Positions 10,315 through 21,585 of a stretch of 64,000 nucleotides of DNA are shown here, one piece after another (the first letter of the stretch is position 1; each line of letters begins with the position of its first letter). This stretch comes from Hymenoscyphus infarciens (taxonomy: Eukaryota; Ascomycota; Leotiomycetes; Helotiales; Helotiaceae). Location: the NCBI GenBank assembly GCA_001414345.1, contig LLCB01000023.1, positions 248,001 to 312,000 of the forward strand, given 5' to 3'. The position numbers and the translations under genes are program-made. Below the pieces are notes generated by a model. That model was not told where the DNA came from and ran no database searches. It saw only the letters and a list, made by a program, of their open reading frames with translations.

Positions 10315-11974
10315 ACAAGCCATCATACGACAACGAGTTTCCCCATGTCATTTAGCATCTCCTGTGTCAATGGCGTTTACGGTTTCCCTGGGTGCATTTG
10401 GTTTGCTTTTGGTCTCTCATCTTGTATTTGCAAGGCCATCTTGGGTGTTTTGTGTATAGGTGTGGCGTAGAAAGGGCGAAAGACTTGCGCTTGCATATGA
10501 GAGTCCATTTTCATATTTGGCATCATCAAAATCTACGATACACAATCAACACTTCTATTTCCCAGCACACCGTCCTGTCCTTTCAGACTCTTTTTCATTT
10601 TCTCATTTTCTCGTCTACATAACCGCCAAAAAGCCACCAACCTTCGAATGACCACATCTTTTCTCATCAGCAAAACCTCCGATCTCCTGCCTTGTCACTT
10701 TTACGATTCGAAACTGTTTCCTCAACTCCTTCTCGGTCATATCGAATACCCCACACTTCTACCGCCCATTTTCCAATCTCGTCTCTCTTCCTTCAAAGAA
10801 AAGGAAGATAGATAATCTCCCTCGTCACGTTTGTCTCTCATCTCGTCTTGTCTTCATTGGGGGAGGTCTTATGTGGCCATCTTTCTAATTGGAGCGGGCG
10901 ATTGTATTTTAGGGGGAGGGTCTTTTTTTTGTTTATTGGACACCAGGGCTGAAGAAGGGAATGGATATTTTCAAATGCCTGCCTGCTTGTCTGCTCGCAG
11001 GCTCGTGGGGAAAGAAAGAAGAAAGCTACGTACCATAGATCCGATTGTAATGAAAGTCAAAAAAAGTAAATTTTTCTCACGGACATGTGCACTTTGCCGG
11101 TGTGTGTATAGTTCTTTTTGATGACTGTAATAACTGTGATATTGAATGGGATAAGTTAAGGCTTTACTAAGTGCGTCACTTGTGGATACTCCGTTTGGGG
11201 GTTTAGGGGTTCAAGGGAGGGGGGGAGTGGTGATCTTCTTCTTGATGTGGTGCCGAGCGTGAAACGTTGGTGAATCAGGTTTGTCCTTGATGTTTTTGGT
11301 GATGTGTGGAATACATTCCCGAGTTGAGATGTGAATATGAGGCGGTTTGATTTTAGTGCGTGGCTGTTTTGGCTGTTTTGGCTGTTTTAGGTTGTCTTGC
11401 TTGAGAGGTGTGTGCTGTGGGAGAGAGGGCGAGGGGAAAATGGAGGACAAGGTGGAGGAGAAAGGTGGAAAGTGATGGATAGAATAGGATAGGATAGGAT
11501 GAGATAGGTTTTTATAAACTGAAAAAGATGGGATTTTAGGAGATACTTTGCTTTGATAGTTGGGGCCTGGATTTCGAGGCCTAGAATCGAGGCCTAGAAT
11601 CGAGAGATAAGTGGGAGCAAGCAAGCACATCATCGACACCCTGTCCAACCACAACGCTTTATTTTCGAGCTTGCAGCTTGTTAGACAAGGCTCCATAAAG
11701 TAGCATCAAGCTCTTTTTGCGGCTCTCGTCTTCTACTCTCCAATTCCTCTTAATCTTCAAGTCGCCTTCCAAGCTTTCCATCTTCCACTCGCGCGATAGG
11801 GACAACGCGCGCGGGGTAGTGAAGCAACTTCAGTTGAAATTGAGCTTGATTTGTTGGGAGCGAGTACCTTGAGGATTTGCAAGGGCAAGCAATTGAGTTT
11901 CCAGGCGAGAAGGGAGAGATTTCAGGAAGGAAGCAAAGGAGAAAGCAAAGGAGAAAGCAGAGGAAAAAGCAGAG
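10315..11974. other. Intergenic region between WSC gene and carrier gene
   Basis: The first part is probably WSC 3' UTR (CT-rich to about 10830). Open frames on both strands between 11200 and 12150 are low-complexity (Pro/Ser/Lys/His) and look accidental. A TTTTGGCTG triplet repeat lies near 11360-11390, and AG-rich repeats just before 11975 are probably the carrier 5' UTR. Confidence 0.5.
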
Positions 11975-13250
11975 ATGGCGGATGTTGCTAAGGAATTGGA
12001 GGAGGGTGGGATGATGAGGACGGTGAAGGATTTGTTTGCTGGTGCTGCGGGGGGAATTGCTCAGGTGCTTTTGGGTGAGTTTTTTTTTTCTTCTGTCTCC
12101 TTTTCTACGAGTGGGAATTCTTTTTGCTGTTTTGGTCTTGTTTGCCATTTTGGAATTTGAGTGGGAGGTGGCGGGGTGGGTTGAGGATGTTGAGCTTTGG
12201 TTTTGATCTTTTGGGCTGAGCAGGAATCCTCAAAACTGTGATGCATGAGACTTTTGTCGAGTTTTCATGTCAATTGAGGAAGCGGTTGCTCTTTTTCTTT
12301 TCTTGTTTCACCCTTCTTGAAGTTCACTTCTTTTGGCAGGCATGGCTTTTAAATCTCACACCTTGATGTTTACAACACCATCTGAGTTTCAATGGGAACG
12401 CTATAAATCAAGAATAAAGCAATACTAATACAGCCCAGGTCAACCATTCGACATAGTCAAAGTCCGTCTTCAAACCACAACCCAATACCCCAACGCCCTC
12501 GTCGCCGCCAAAACCATCTACCAAACCGAAGGAGCCCTCGCATTCTACAAAGGCACCCTAACCCCCCTCATCGGAATCGGTGCCTGCGTCTCAGTTCAAT
12601 TCGGTGCCTTCCACGAAGCCCGTCGACGCTTTGAAGCTCGAAACAAAGCAAAGAACCCAGCCAACCCCGAACTCTCTTACGCACAATACTATGGTGCCGG
12701 TGCATTTGCAGGTATTGCCAATAGTGTCATCTCGGGACCTATCGAACACGTGAGAATCAGATTACAAACCCAGCCTCACGGTGCCGCACGTCTTTATTCT
12801 GGACCTCTGGACTGCGTTAGGAAATTAAGTGCTCATGAGGGTGTTCTGAAGGGTCTCTATCGCGGAGAAGCAGTAACTGTCCTTCGTGAAGCTCAAGCGT
12901 ATGGAGTATGGTTCATGAGCTTCGAATACATGATGAACAAAGACGCTTCCCGAAACTCGATCCTCCGCTCCGAAATCCCTACTTGGAAAGTCGCATTCTA
13001 TGGTGGTCTAGCGGGTGAAGCTCTTTGGTTGGGCAGTTATCCTTTTGATGTTGTGAAGAGCAAGATGCAGAGTGATGGCTTTGGAAAGGATATGAAGTAT
13101 AAGAGTATGAAGGATTGCTTTGCGCAGACATATAGGGGGGAGGGGTTGAGGGGGTTTTGGAAGGGAATTGCGCCTACGCTTTTGAGGGCTATGCCGGTTA
13201 GTGCAGGGACTTTTGCCGTTGTGGAGCTGACTATGAGGGCTATTTCGTAG
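11975..13250 (+). CDS. ymc1: Mitochondrial carrier of the Ymc1 type (two exons, 303 aa)
   Basis: Inner-membrane transporter of the SLC25 family with three repeats of about 100 residues. Exon 1 (11975-12074) encodes MADVAKELEE...KDLFAGAAGGIAQVLL. Exon 2 (12439-13250) continues GQPFDIVKVRLQT, so the first PxD-x2-K/R signature spans the splice site. The second repeat has GPIEHVRIRLQT, where Pro-Ile-Glu stands in for the usual Px(D/E), and the third has SYPFDVVKSKMQ. KGTLTPLIGIGACVSVQFG is close to yeast Ymc1, linked to organic-acid/amino-acid transport; the substrate is not settled by sequence. The intron (12075-12438, 364 bp, GTGAGT...CCCAG) is the longest in the window with a firm model. Exon lengths 100 and 812 give an intact 304-codon frame. 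Confidence 0.86.
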
Positions 13251-14070
13251 TTGGCGCGGGATGGGAGTGGGGGCGATGGATGAAAATGGGTGTTTGTGCT
13301 TTGTGGGTTCTAAAAGATGGCGAGAGAGACTAGGAAAAAAAGAGCATTTGAATTCGGAGTTAGAAATACAGCTAATAGAAGAACCATCTCGCAAGAATTT
13401 CCACCTCTTTGTGTCAAAAGAACTCGACTGGAGCCCAGTCCGTACATATCTAAACCTCATGCTGATAGCTTCTTGCATAAACTCCTAAGAGAACGGATAC
13501 TCTCGCACGAGGGAGACTTAGGAGGCTATGAGCTCAGGCTTCTTGACCATGTGACTCTCACTCATCAAGTACCTTGAAAATCCCCCCACCAGCCAACCCT
13601 CCCCTCTACATAACCCATCATGAAAATCAAACCAACACCTTCTCCCCCCTCCATCCATCCATACCAGTACCCTTCACTCCACGCATTCTCCTCTGTCCCA
13701 GCCCCCCCCCTTTCAACATCCTTTCTTTCCTCTTATACTGTAAATCACCTTGAACATCACAGAATGAACATCACAGAATGAACATCACAGAATGAACATC
13801 ATAGATAACAAGCATCTCCAACTCAAATACTTCCTTTAACCTAGATCGAGGTCTCCGCCCTGGATCTTGGTGTTCGCATTCGTGTTCGCTTTTTGGCTGG
13901 ATGAGTTGTTGGGCGAGAGATGGGTGGGTGTATAAATTGTAGTGGGAGGATGGTTAGAGAGAGAGGGGGTTTTTGGATTCATTTTTTTTTTTTTTTTTTG
14001 CAATGTTTTGGTTTTGGTTTTGGTGTTGGTTTTAGTGCTTGCGATCAGGGATCGTTGGTTGGTGTGTTGG
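13251..14070. other. Intergenic region with short tandem repeats
   Basis: 3' flank of the carrier gene. It holds a CT- and C-rich patch near 13580-13720, a 14-bp tandem repeat (listed separately) and a T run at 13983-14000. No coding support. Confidence 0.5.
13752..13804. repeat. 14-bp tandem repeat, about 3.5 copies
   Basis: Unit GAACATCACAGAAT repeated without spacer; the last copy has a C to T change (ATCATAG). Confidence 0.9.
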
Positions 14071-14675
14071 TAGGGCGTCCTGGATACACCAAAAAGTCGG
14101 AATCGACTAAATCGCAAATTATAAATCGTAAATTACAAAGTTGAGCTAAAGTAGAACTTAATAATTATATTATCTAAGCCCTTTATTAAGGGGTAGGAGA
14201 GCATTTTACTACTTCTTAGTCTCCCTCTCTCGCTGCTCTTTCCTTCTTTAGTATATTATATAAATATAAAAGTATAGAAGAGAGGGAGAGAGGGGGCGAG
14301 GGGGCGAGCAAACATTTCAGTGGAAAGTTTTTCCTAGCGTGGGTAAGGGGAGTTTAGTAAAAGTAGTAAACAATCCCCTCCCCCTCTCCCTCTCTCTCTC
14401 TCTCTCTCTCTCTTTCTTATTTATCTAGAAATAATAGGAAGAATGCGATATAATAGTAAGGAGACGATAGCGAGGGGGCGATAGTAAGGGGGTAATGTTA
14501 CTAATATATATGTGATAGTTACAATAGTTAAGACTATCTAATCTAAATATAGAGAGGGGGAATTTAAATTAGAAATTATTCTCTTTTATACTTATAGAAA
14601 GTAATATTTAACGATTTACGATTTCCTATTTGCGATTTAATTAATCCGACTTTTTGGTGTATTTAGCATGCTGTA
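14071..14675 (+). mobile_element. MITE-like element, copy A (about 605 bp)
   Basis: Bounded by TA dinucleotides (14071-14072 and 14674-14675), with inverted ends of about 50 bp: TACACCAAAAAGTCGG then AAATCGCAAAT on the left, and their complement on the right. The interior is AT-rich, has a (CT)n run at 14390-14413 and contains no ORF of note. It is homologous in opposite orientation to copy B at 14998-15665; shared blocks include CCTAGCGTGGGTAAG, ATAGCGAGGGGGC and CTTATAGAAAGTAA. TA flanks and the lack of a transposase suggest a non-autonomous Tc1/mariner-superfamily element; the superfamily is inference. Confidence 0.75.
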
Positions 14676-14694
14676 GTTGGGGGATTGGAGTTGG

Positions 14695-14697
<3 letters not shown>

Positions 14698-14732
<35 letters not shown>
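14698..14732. repeat. Poly-T tract, 35 bases
   Basis: Uninterrupted T run just outside the right end of MITE copy A. Confidence 0.95.
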
Positions 14733-14733
<1 letters not shown>

Positions 14734-14997
14734 GTGGAAAGGGGGAGTGTGAAGGTGGTGGATAGTTGGGTATGAGAAGAGAAGATGTGTAGTTTGGGAG
14801 AGAAAAGGACGAGGATGAGGGGAGGATTTTAGGTATGCGAAGTTTGTGAGTAACCTGGGAACTTTGTCGGGGTGTCGAAGGTGTCTGAATACTCACTATT
14901 AGTAGATAATACAATTGCCGTTCTTGAGAGGGTTTATATAGGTAAGGTAAGTTTGTGAGGCTTTAAACTCAGGGAGCGTGGGTAAGGTGAGAAATAT

Positions 14998-15292
14998 TAC
15001 GGCATCCTGAATCTACAAAAGTCCAAAAACGACTAAATCGCAAATCGCAAATCATAAATCGCAAAATGTTACTTTCTATAAGTAAAAAAAAAAAGACAAT
15101 AATTAAATTCCCTCTCTCTCTTTCTCCCCCCTCCTCTCACTCTCTATATTACAACTATAGCAACTAGCTAATCAAGGAATAGAGAGAGATAATAAGTATC
15201 ACGTATATAGTAGTAACATTGCCCCCTCGCTATCGTATCTTTACTACCTATTACCTAACTCTTGTATGGTATTCTTCTTAGTCTTTCTAGAT

Positions 15293-15339
<47 letters not shown>

Positions 15340-15665
15340 AGAGGAAGAGGGGAAGAGGGGGAGGGGATTGTTTACTAAACTCCTCTTACCCACGCTAGGA
15401 AAAACTTTCCCTAGAAATGTTTGTTTACTCTACTCCCGCACCCCCTCTCTTCTACACTCTCACCTATATTCTCACCTCTACTCTCACCTCTACTCTCACC
15501 TATACTCTCTTAGTATACGTAATAGTAATATATAAAATAATAAGATAAGGAGCAAGAGAGCAAGTAGATAGCATAAGAGGCCTTAGTTAATCTTGCTATA
15601 AATACTTAACTTTTGCGATTTGGGATTTAGTCATTTTTGGACTTTTGGACTTTTAGGACGCCCTA
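14998..15665 (-). mobile_element. MITE-like element, copy B (about 668 bp), inverted relative to A
   Basis: Bounded by TA at 14998-14999 and 15664-15665. The left end reads GGCATCCTGAATCTACAAAA and the right end is the complement of GGGCGTCCTAAAAGTCC; both run into CGACTAAATCGCAAAT or a close variant. Its reverse complement aligns with copy A through most of its length, including the TTTCCTAGCGTGGGTAAG block and a (GA)n run at 15299-15337. Extra CTCTACTCTCACC repeats near 15460-15505 partly explain the greater length. No ORF. Confidence 0.75.
15299..15337. repeat. (GA)n microsatellite inside MITE copy B
   Basis: Perfect GA run, the counterpart of the CT run in copy A, so it was probably carried by the element. 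Confidence 0.95.
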
Positions 15666-16828
15666 GAGGATGAATTAATCTAAGTGGGTCGACGACTATG
15701 GACTTAGTTCGAATAGAACTTGTTAGTTGAGTTTTGGGATACTTGATGACGTGGGTATGAAGGACTGAACTTAACACCTGTTCTGGACGAAAATAAATTG
15801 GGAAGGAATGTGTTTTTTAAATTGACATGATTTAGTGGAGGCTATTTGATAAGTGAGTCGTTGTTTACGTTTCCAATCACCGAAAACTTAACGTCGGAAT
15901 GAGAGCACACATAGACTTGCGTCTATTTGTGAAACCGGTTTCAAAATTAAGGGCTTTCTTGGCTGGGTTCTCTTTATCGGATTTAAGCTCACTTGGAAAA
16001 GTAATGGAACAGTTTTGGAGAAGCGTGCGAACACGATTGGGATGGTTAGAGTGTAGAATTCTTGAACTCAACGTTTCCCTTTTCTCTTGGTCATTTTGGC
16101 CTGGCCTATTGATGCCTCAAGAGAAGATGCTTGTGTTACGTAGGAATTGAGCTCTGTATTTGCGGGGATCTCGTAAATTCTAAGCGAGGGGAAATGAGCC
16201 ATGCGAAAGATCCAAATGCGAAAGATTCGGCAGATTCCCGGTGCTGCAATGATCTGAAGGCATGAGTGAGAAAGTCGTAGCTTCGTAACTTCATGGTAGT
16301 TAACTGATCTAAGTGGTTTGTAATGTTTTAAGCACTGTCTTTTAAGTGGCATGGGGACGACTTAAAAAACTTAACAGATATGCAAAGCAAACTTGACCAA
16401 GGCCATGGCAATATCTTGACGTAACTGGCTTAAAAGTTAGCCGACTTTTCAGTTGTCAAATTATGCAGAAACGATCCTCATTTACTGACAAACATCAGAG
16501 AAAGGGCTTTGATTGAATGATATGTTTCCGCTATTTTCATGCTTTGCATTCATCAATTCATTCAGTGTGGCTGTGAGGTAGTTTTTTTGCTGAATATCTT
16601 GACCCAACAACGATTTCTTTTCATCAACCCGCGAGGTTACATAAAGTGCAGCCTATCCCCAATAAATCAGAACTTTTAAACTTTTCTCCTGGGTACCCGC
16701 CACATTAATCCCCTTCCAAATACAAAACACAAAATACAAACCACAAAACAAAAATTCTGTCTCCCATCCCCATTCAACAACCACTTCCACCAGCACCTTT
16801 CCACAGTCTAGCGATTTCCACCCACTAC
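15666..16828. other. Intergenic region, no supported gene
   Basis: Mixed-composition sequence after MITE copy B. Short opposing frames near 15877-16352 lack domains and start context. The last 150 bp is CA-rich and probably the 3' UTR of the minus-strand gene at 16829. Confidence 0.5.
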
Positions 16829-17194
16829 TCAGCGATAAGTAGGAGGTGGTGCAGCAGAAGCAGGACCATAAACAACCCCATCAACCGTAACAACGCGGTC
16901 ACCACCCATAACCTTACCCAACTCCATCTGTCGAGCCTCCACCTCCATCATTCTGGCACGCATAGAGGCCTTGCCGTACTTCTCCCAGCGATGCCACTTA
17001 TACGCAAAAATAAGAATGGCAAGTAAGATGAAACCGCCCAAGATGAGTCCTAGGTTGAGCTGTTGGTGAGCTTTTTGGGCCGGTGTCATGTTTGGGTCTG
17101 GGAGTTGAGGGGGACTGTCGTGGTCGTGGCTACTGCGGCCGGGGAGGACGTTGCCGATCTCGTGAAAGAGGGAGGATAAGATAGACATTTGCAT
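16829..17194 (-). CDS. Small single-pass membrane protein, unknown function (121 aa)
   Basis: Single exon from ATG 17194. The first 40 residues are polar, with a HDHDSPPQLPDP segment. Residues about 48-65 (LNLGLILGGFILLAILIFAY) form one transmembrane helix, followed by basic KWHRWEKYGKASMRARMMEVEARQMELG and a Pro/Ala-rich C-terminus ending PPPTYR. Codon use and the clean helix-plus-basic pattern support a real gene. I do not recognise the family. A second ATG two codons downstream is an alternative start. Confidence 0.6.
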   Translation of the reverse strand: MQMSILSSLFHEIGNVLPGRSSHDHDSPPQLPDPNMTPAQKAHQQLNLGLILGGFILLAILIFAYKWHRWEKYGKASMRARMMEVEARQMELGKVMGGDRVVTVDGVVYGPASAAPPPTYR

Positions 17195-18455
17195 GTTTGT
17201 GGGGATTTCTTTTAGGTTGTGTGGAAGATAAATTTTTTTTTTGAAGAAAGTTCAAGAGAAGAGAAATGATAGATATTATACCCTTTCAGTTAGAGCTAGT
17301 TTTAGTATCGTAAAGTGAGGGCACTTGTAATTTGTTGGTGGAAAGAATTTTTATTTCTCCTTACGTAGATACGAATGAAACTCGCTAAAGCTCTACTAAC
17401 CTCCAAGTAACTGTACTAAACGAGCCCGACGAAAAACAAGACCCAACCCTAAGTAAGAAACAAGTTTAGCTCAATAATGGACAGGGGTTGAGGTCTACTG
17501 TTTCTCAGAACAGATACTAACAGCATCATCTTAGTTCTCAAATTCTAAGAGGAATCGAGAAGCTCTGGACTCAATTCCATTTGAAGAGAAATTTTGGTGG
17601 GCACACCGTTGTCTAGTTTGTGAACTAAAATCGTACGCTTGTCAAGCAAGTTGCTGTCATTTCATCTTGTCATTCTAGATAGCTCCAGACAGCTCACTAA
17701 AAACTAGGACAAAACCCCATCTGCCGATTTCTACTTCAAGAACACCAGGACATTTGGCAGCACATGGATAGGTAACTCCAGTCCAGCCAAATTCCAAATT
17801 TTCGCGCTGAGCATCGTGATAAGCCACAAGAAATGTTGGGCTTACTTATAAAAATCAAATAAAACCCTTCCTGATACATACACAAGAGACTTTGAGCGCT
17901 AAGCTAACCTGAATCACAGGAATTATATCGGCACCAAAAACTTCGCTCTCATTGTGCGAAAAACGGCCAGGGGATGGGGAAAAAATTATCCCAAAGAGAA
18001 TTGAAGACCCCAATCTTTGACCATCTAATGAGTTTCGCAATAATGGAGAATTATCCCAGATCTCTTCACAGACAAGAAAAAAAACTGGGGAACCAAAACC
18101 ACAGTCGTGTAAATGCAAGAGAAAAGTACAGCGTCAAAATCTCGAAACTTAATATTAACAACATGAAAATGAGTTTAAACCATTGTTCGTGCACAATTAC
18201 GTGCTTCCATTGCTTCAGTGCTCCTAGGATAACCGAAGTATCATGTCAAAAATCTAGGAGAATCGAGAATTGGGTTTCTTGATCTCGCAAACGTTTCGCA
18301 TGATACTCTCAGTCGCCCCAACCCATTTACACAATCCTTTGGCAGGAAAGGTTCACAACAAACGCCACCCACCCTGCTAAAATAGCTATGGATTATGTTC
18401 ATTATCTTTACAATCATCACTCATACTCACTCATACTCAAACAAACCCCCCAAAA
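17195..18455. other. Intergenic region, no supported gene
   Basis: Upstream flank of the small membrane-protein gene and 3' flank of the ligase gene. Open frames near 17855-18282 on both strands overlap and have no domain. Confidence 0.5.
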
Positions 18456-21133
18456 TCATCCCTCATCCTCCTCCCCATCTTCATCCTCAACACTCTTCCC
18501 CCCACCACCATCAACCACAACCCTCGCCTCCTGCTTCCTCCACAACCCCGCCAAAAACTCATTCGTGCTAGCCTCTTCTATGCTCTTATCCTCCCTCTTC
18601 TTCAAAAACCTAGGAAACCTCAAACTCAACCCCCTATCCTCCCTCGCCAACCCAATAGCAGCCTTATAAACAGGACTAACCGTAACATCCGCAAACGCCA
18701 TCTCCCACACCTCCTGCGGTTCAAACCACACATCTGGATGTCCCCCCTCATACTCCACATACCCCGGTTTCCCACCCAACACATTGCCTCCATCCTGAGC
18801 ATATAATTCTTTATTCGCTTTATAAAAGGTGTCAGTGAAGCCCGAGATGCATTTACAAACCGCTTCTAGCGATCCAGTTTCTTCGTTTCGAACGGCAAGG
18901 AGGATGGGCGACCAGAACTGGGATTTTCGGCCCTGCCCGTGCCACGCGGCGATGGGGATGAGGTCTAGGGTGTCGGAGGTGGTGGAGTAGTCTTTCTTTA
19001 CTTTGAGCCAGGAGTCGAGACGTTTGTCGGGTTCGTAGGTCGCTAGTAAAGGTTTGCGACGAGTTTTTTTCTCGGGAGGAGGTTTGGCTTTTCCTTTTTT
19101 AGACTTGGATGTTGGGGTGGGTGGTTCTTTGATCTCGGGTTCGTCTGACATTGGGTCGATGGGTTTGATATTAGGGAGGTTGTCGAGGATTTTCACCATT
19201 ATTCCTTCGCATTTTATGTCGATTGCGCTTTTGAAGAATTCGAGGACGGGTTCGGAGTCTTGGGATGTGGCGTCGATGCTTTTTACCCAGGTAAATCTAT
19301 TAGGGACTTCGATGAAGAGACTCCTTAGCAGTTCTCTTCTTTCGCGGAATGGGCGGTTGAGTAAAGATTCTCCGTTCAAGTACATGAGGTCAAATGAGAA
19401 GAGGCAGACTTCCACTTTGACACTGCCAATCGCCACATCTTTACGAGCTCGGTTTGAAAGTGTTTGGAATGTTTTGAGATCGCCACTTTCTTGGTCCACA
19501 GCTACCACTTCCCCTTCCAGAATGAAACTTGATACGCCATCACCTCTTATTTTGGGTATGAGAGCTACTAGGTCTGGATATTTATCGGTCATAAGCTCGA
19601 GATGTCGAGAGAATATTGAGACTTTCCCGTCTGAATCGCAATGTACTTGAGCACGTTGGCCATCATATTTGTACTCGCAGCTGAATTCCCGATCTTGTAG
19701 TTTGGTGAGCATCTCGGAAAGATCTCGAGTGATACTGCCCAACATTGGACGTAAGGGAACATGTAGAGCTAGACCACATCTAATGAGAAGCTCATCGCAA
19801 ACACCAATTTGGAGAAGTGCCGGGATTAGGTCGTTGTAATTTGGCCTTTTTGCAAAACACTCTTTCACAATTTCTTCTGGTCGGGACCATACTTCTGCCA
19901 GGGCTTCTTTTTTCAGGCTTGCAAGCTCGCTCCGAGACTTCAGAGGAAATTCGGCACCTGGAGGTTTGGAAAGAAGGAAAGCACGGGACAATGCGATGAG
20001 CATGGTAGTTTTGACAGCACCAATTCGGAGCTGTGCAAATTGTTAGCCATAAGTTCATATATTCAATAGAGATGATAGCAAATTGCACTAACATGCTGGC
20101 ATAAAGTTCGGACAATATATCGAGACTCTTCTGCTCCTCTTGCATCTTGCAAGAGACGATCAACGATCCTCTGCTTGGCTTGCGCACTTCCTGTACCTTG
20201 ACTATTTGCAATCTTCGCCAGCGATTGATAGACAGCCTTTATGCTGAGAGGCTTGGGCTTTCGAAGAGTAAAACTCTGCTTCTTCTTCGCCTCAAAAGCA
20301 ACATCACCCGCATCACCGACTTTGTCGTACAGGGCTTTCAGTGACTTATTGTCTAAACCGCAAACATTTTTCAAGGCCTTCGAAATCGCTGAGCCGCCAA
20401 GTCCAAGTTCAAGGGATATGTAGGGTGGTGAGATGCTATTCGTAGCCAACCACACGGTGGGCAAAAGGCTGCTTGGGTCGCCTTCAATAATTACTCGGAG
20501 CATATTGACGAGAGTGTCTACGATTTTGATACGTGATTGTGTGCCATTTACTAACACGAAGCATCTTGTGAGGAGAGCATAGGATGCATTTCCGCCTTCT
20601 GCTGCCCAATATCCTTGCAAATCTGGCACATATCTTGAGGGATCGAATGTCAAGGGACTTTCGTCAAAGGGTATGTTGGCAGATGTGGTATCTTCGGCGG
20701 AACCAGTTGACTGCAGGGAGAGAGTGTTTCCAAGTTTTGAGGTAGACGATGTAGATTCAGCTAACGAAGGTACCACACCCGCCTCTTTCTCCTTGACATC
20801 TTCATTCTGAATTTCATCTGATATGGCATCGATTGGAGAGCCATTCTCCGTCACCGGCTCGACCGAACTCTCCTCCTTGGTGACCGCAGAAGTCGCAGAT
20901 TCTTCTCCGCCATTTGCCTCTTTATTCCATTCTGCCTGCAATTTTCGTGCCAGCTGTTCGTCTGTCAAGGTCGGGGAATCGTTCGATTCGTTCGAGGTTT
21001 GCGCATTGTTCGTCACTGGCTTCGCAGGCGCATCTTCCTTCTTCTTTCCAAAGAAATAGTCCAGATTCCGAGATGGTTTGGGAGTAATTTTGGAGTTGTT
21101 ATTGAGCTTGCGCTTCTTCGCCGGGCTTGCCAT
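18456..21133 (-). CDS. cdc9: DNA ligase I, Cdc9 type (two exons, 871 aa)
   Basis: ATP-dependent ligase that seals Okazaki fragments and repair nicks. I place the start at ATG 21133 (MASPAKKRKLNN); the frame opens upstream only from a GTG. Exon 1 (21133-20093) carries a PCNA-binding PIP-box-like motif, SRNLDYFFGKKK, near the N-terminus, then an acidic linker and the DNA-binding domain. The intron (20092-20031, 62 bp) has GTTAGT, GGCTAAC and GCACAG. Exon 2 (20030-18456) begins LRIGAVKTTM and has the adenylation motif EYKYDGQR with catalytic Lys near residue 468, then ILEGEVVA, CEGIMVK and WLKVKKDY. The C-terminus is acidic. Size fits the family. It is divergent from tip20. No mitochondrial presequence is visible. 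Confidence 0.92.
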
Positions 21134-21585
21134 TGTGATCGAGAGCTTCCTCTTTCCCTCTTCCACTAGCTAGCAAGTTTATGCTGGCCAAATACCCCTC
21201 TTCGCAGAATGGTGTTTATATTCCGCGGCATTCTAGACTTCGTTGTCGCGCGAGTTTCTCCGCACAAGGAAGGAATCGTCTTGCTGTTCGTAATTGTTTT
21301 CTTGTTGGATTTGGAGTGAAAGTTGTGAAAGTTGTGGAAGCTCGAGACGTCATCAATTCCTTCTGGAAGTCGCGTTCTGGACACCTGGACGTGGCTGCTG
21401 ATCCCTGTCAAAGAGAGTTTGGGGGATTACTAGTAGGGGAACACATTTCGAGAGAGCTTAGAGTGAAGCGGGCAAGACAGCTTCACTCACCCCGCCACAG
21501 TTACCCTACCCTACCCTTTACTTTTCTATACCCACCCTACCACCAGCTATTCCACTACTCACACTCATTCCCACAACCACAGGCA
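21134..21585. promoter_or_regulatory. Shared divergent promoter of cdc9 and tip20
   Basis: 452 bp between the two start codons. It contains a GTCGCGCGAG segment near 21245-21254 and a CT/CA-rich stretch before the tip20 ATG. No ACGCGT box is present, unlike the sld2 promoter. Confidence 0.45.

Noticed and set aside
11211..12246. Minus-strand frames upstream of the carrier gene
   Set aside because: Low-complexity Pro/Ser/Lys/His products overlapping the carrier 5' UTR and first exon.
19054..19650. 198-codon plus-strand frame inside the ligase gene
   Set aside because: Antisense shadow of ligase exon 2; the ligase reading has clear catalytic motifs.
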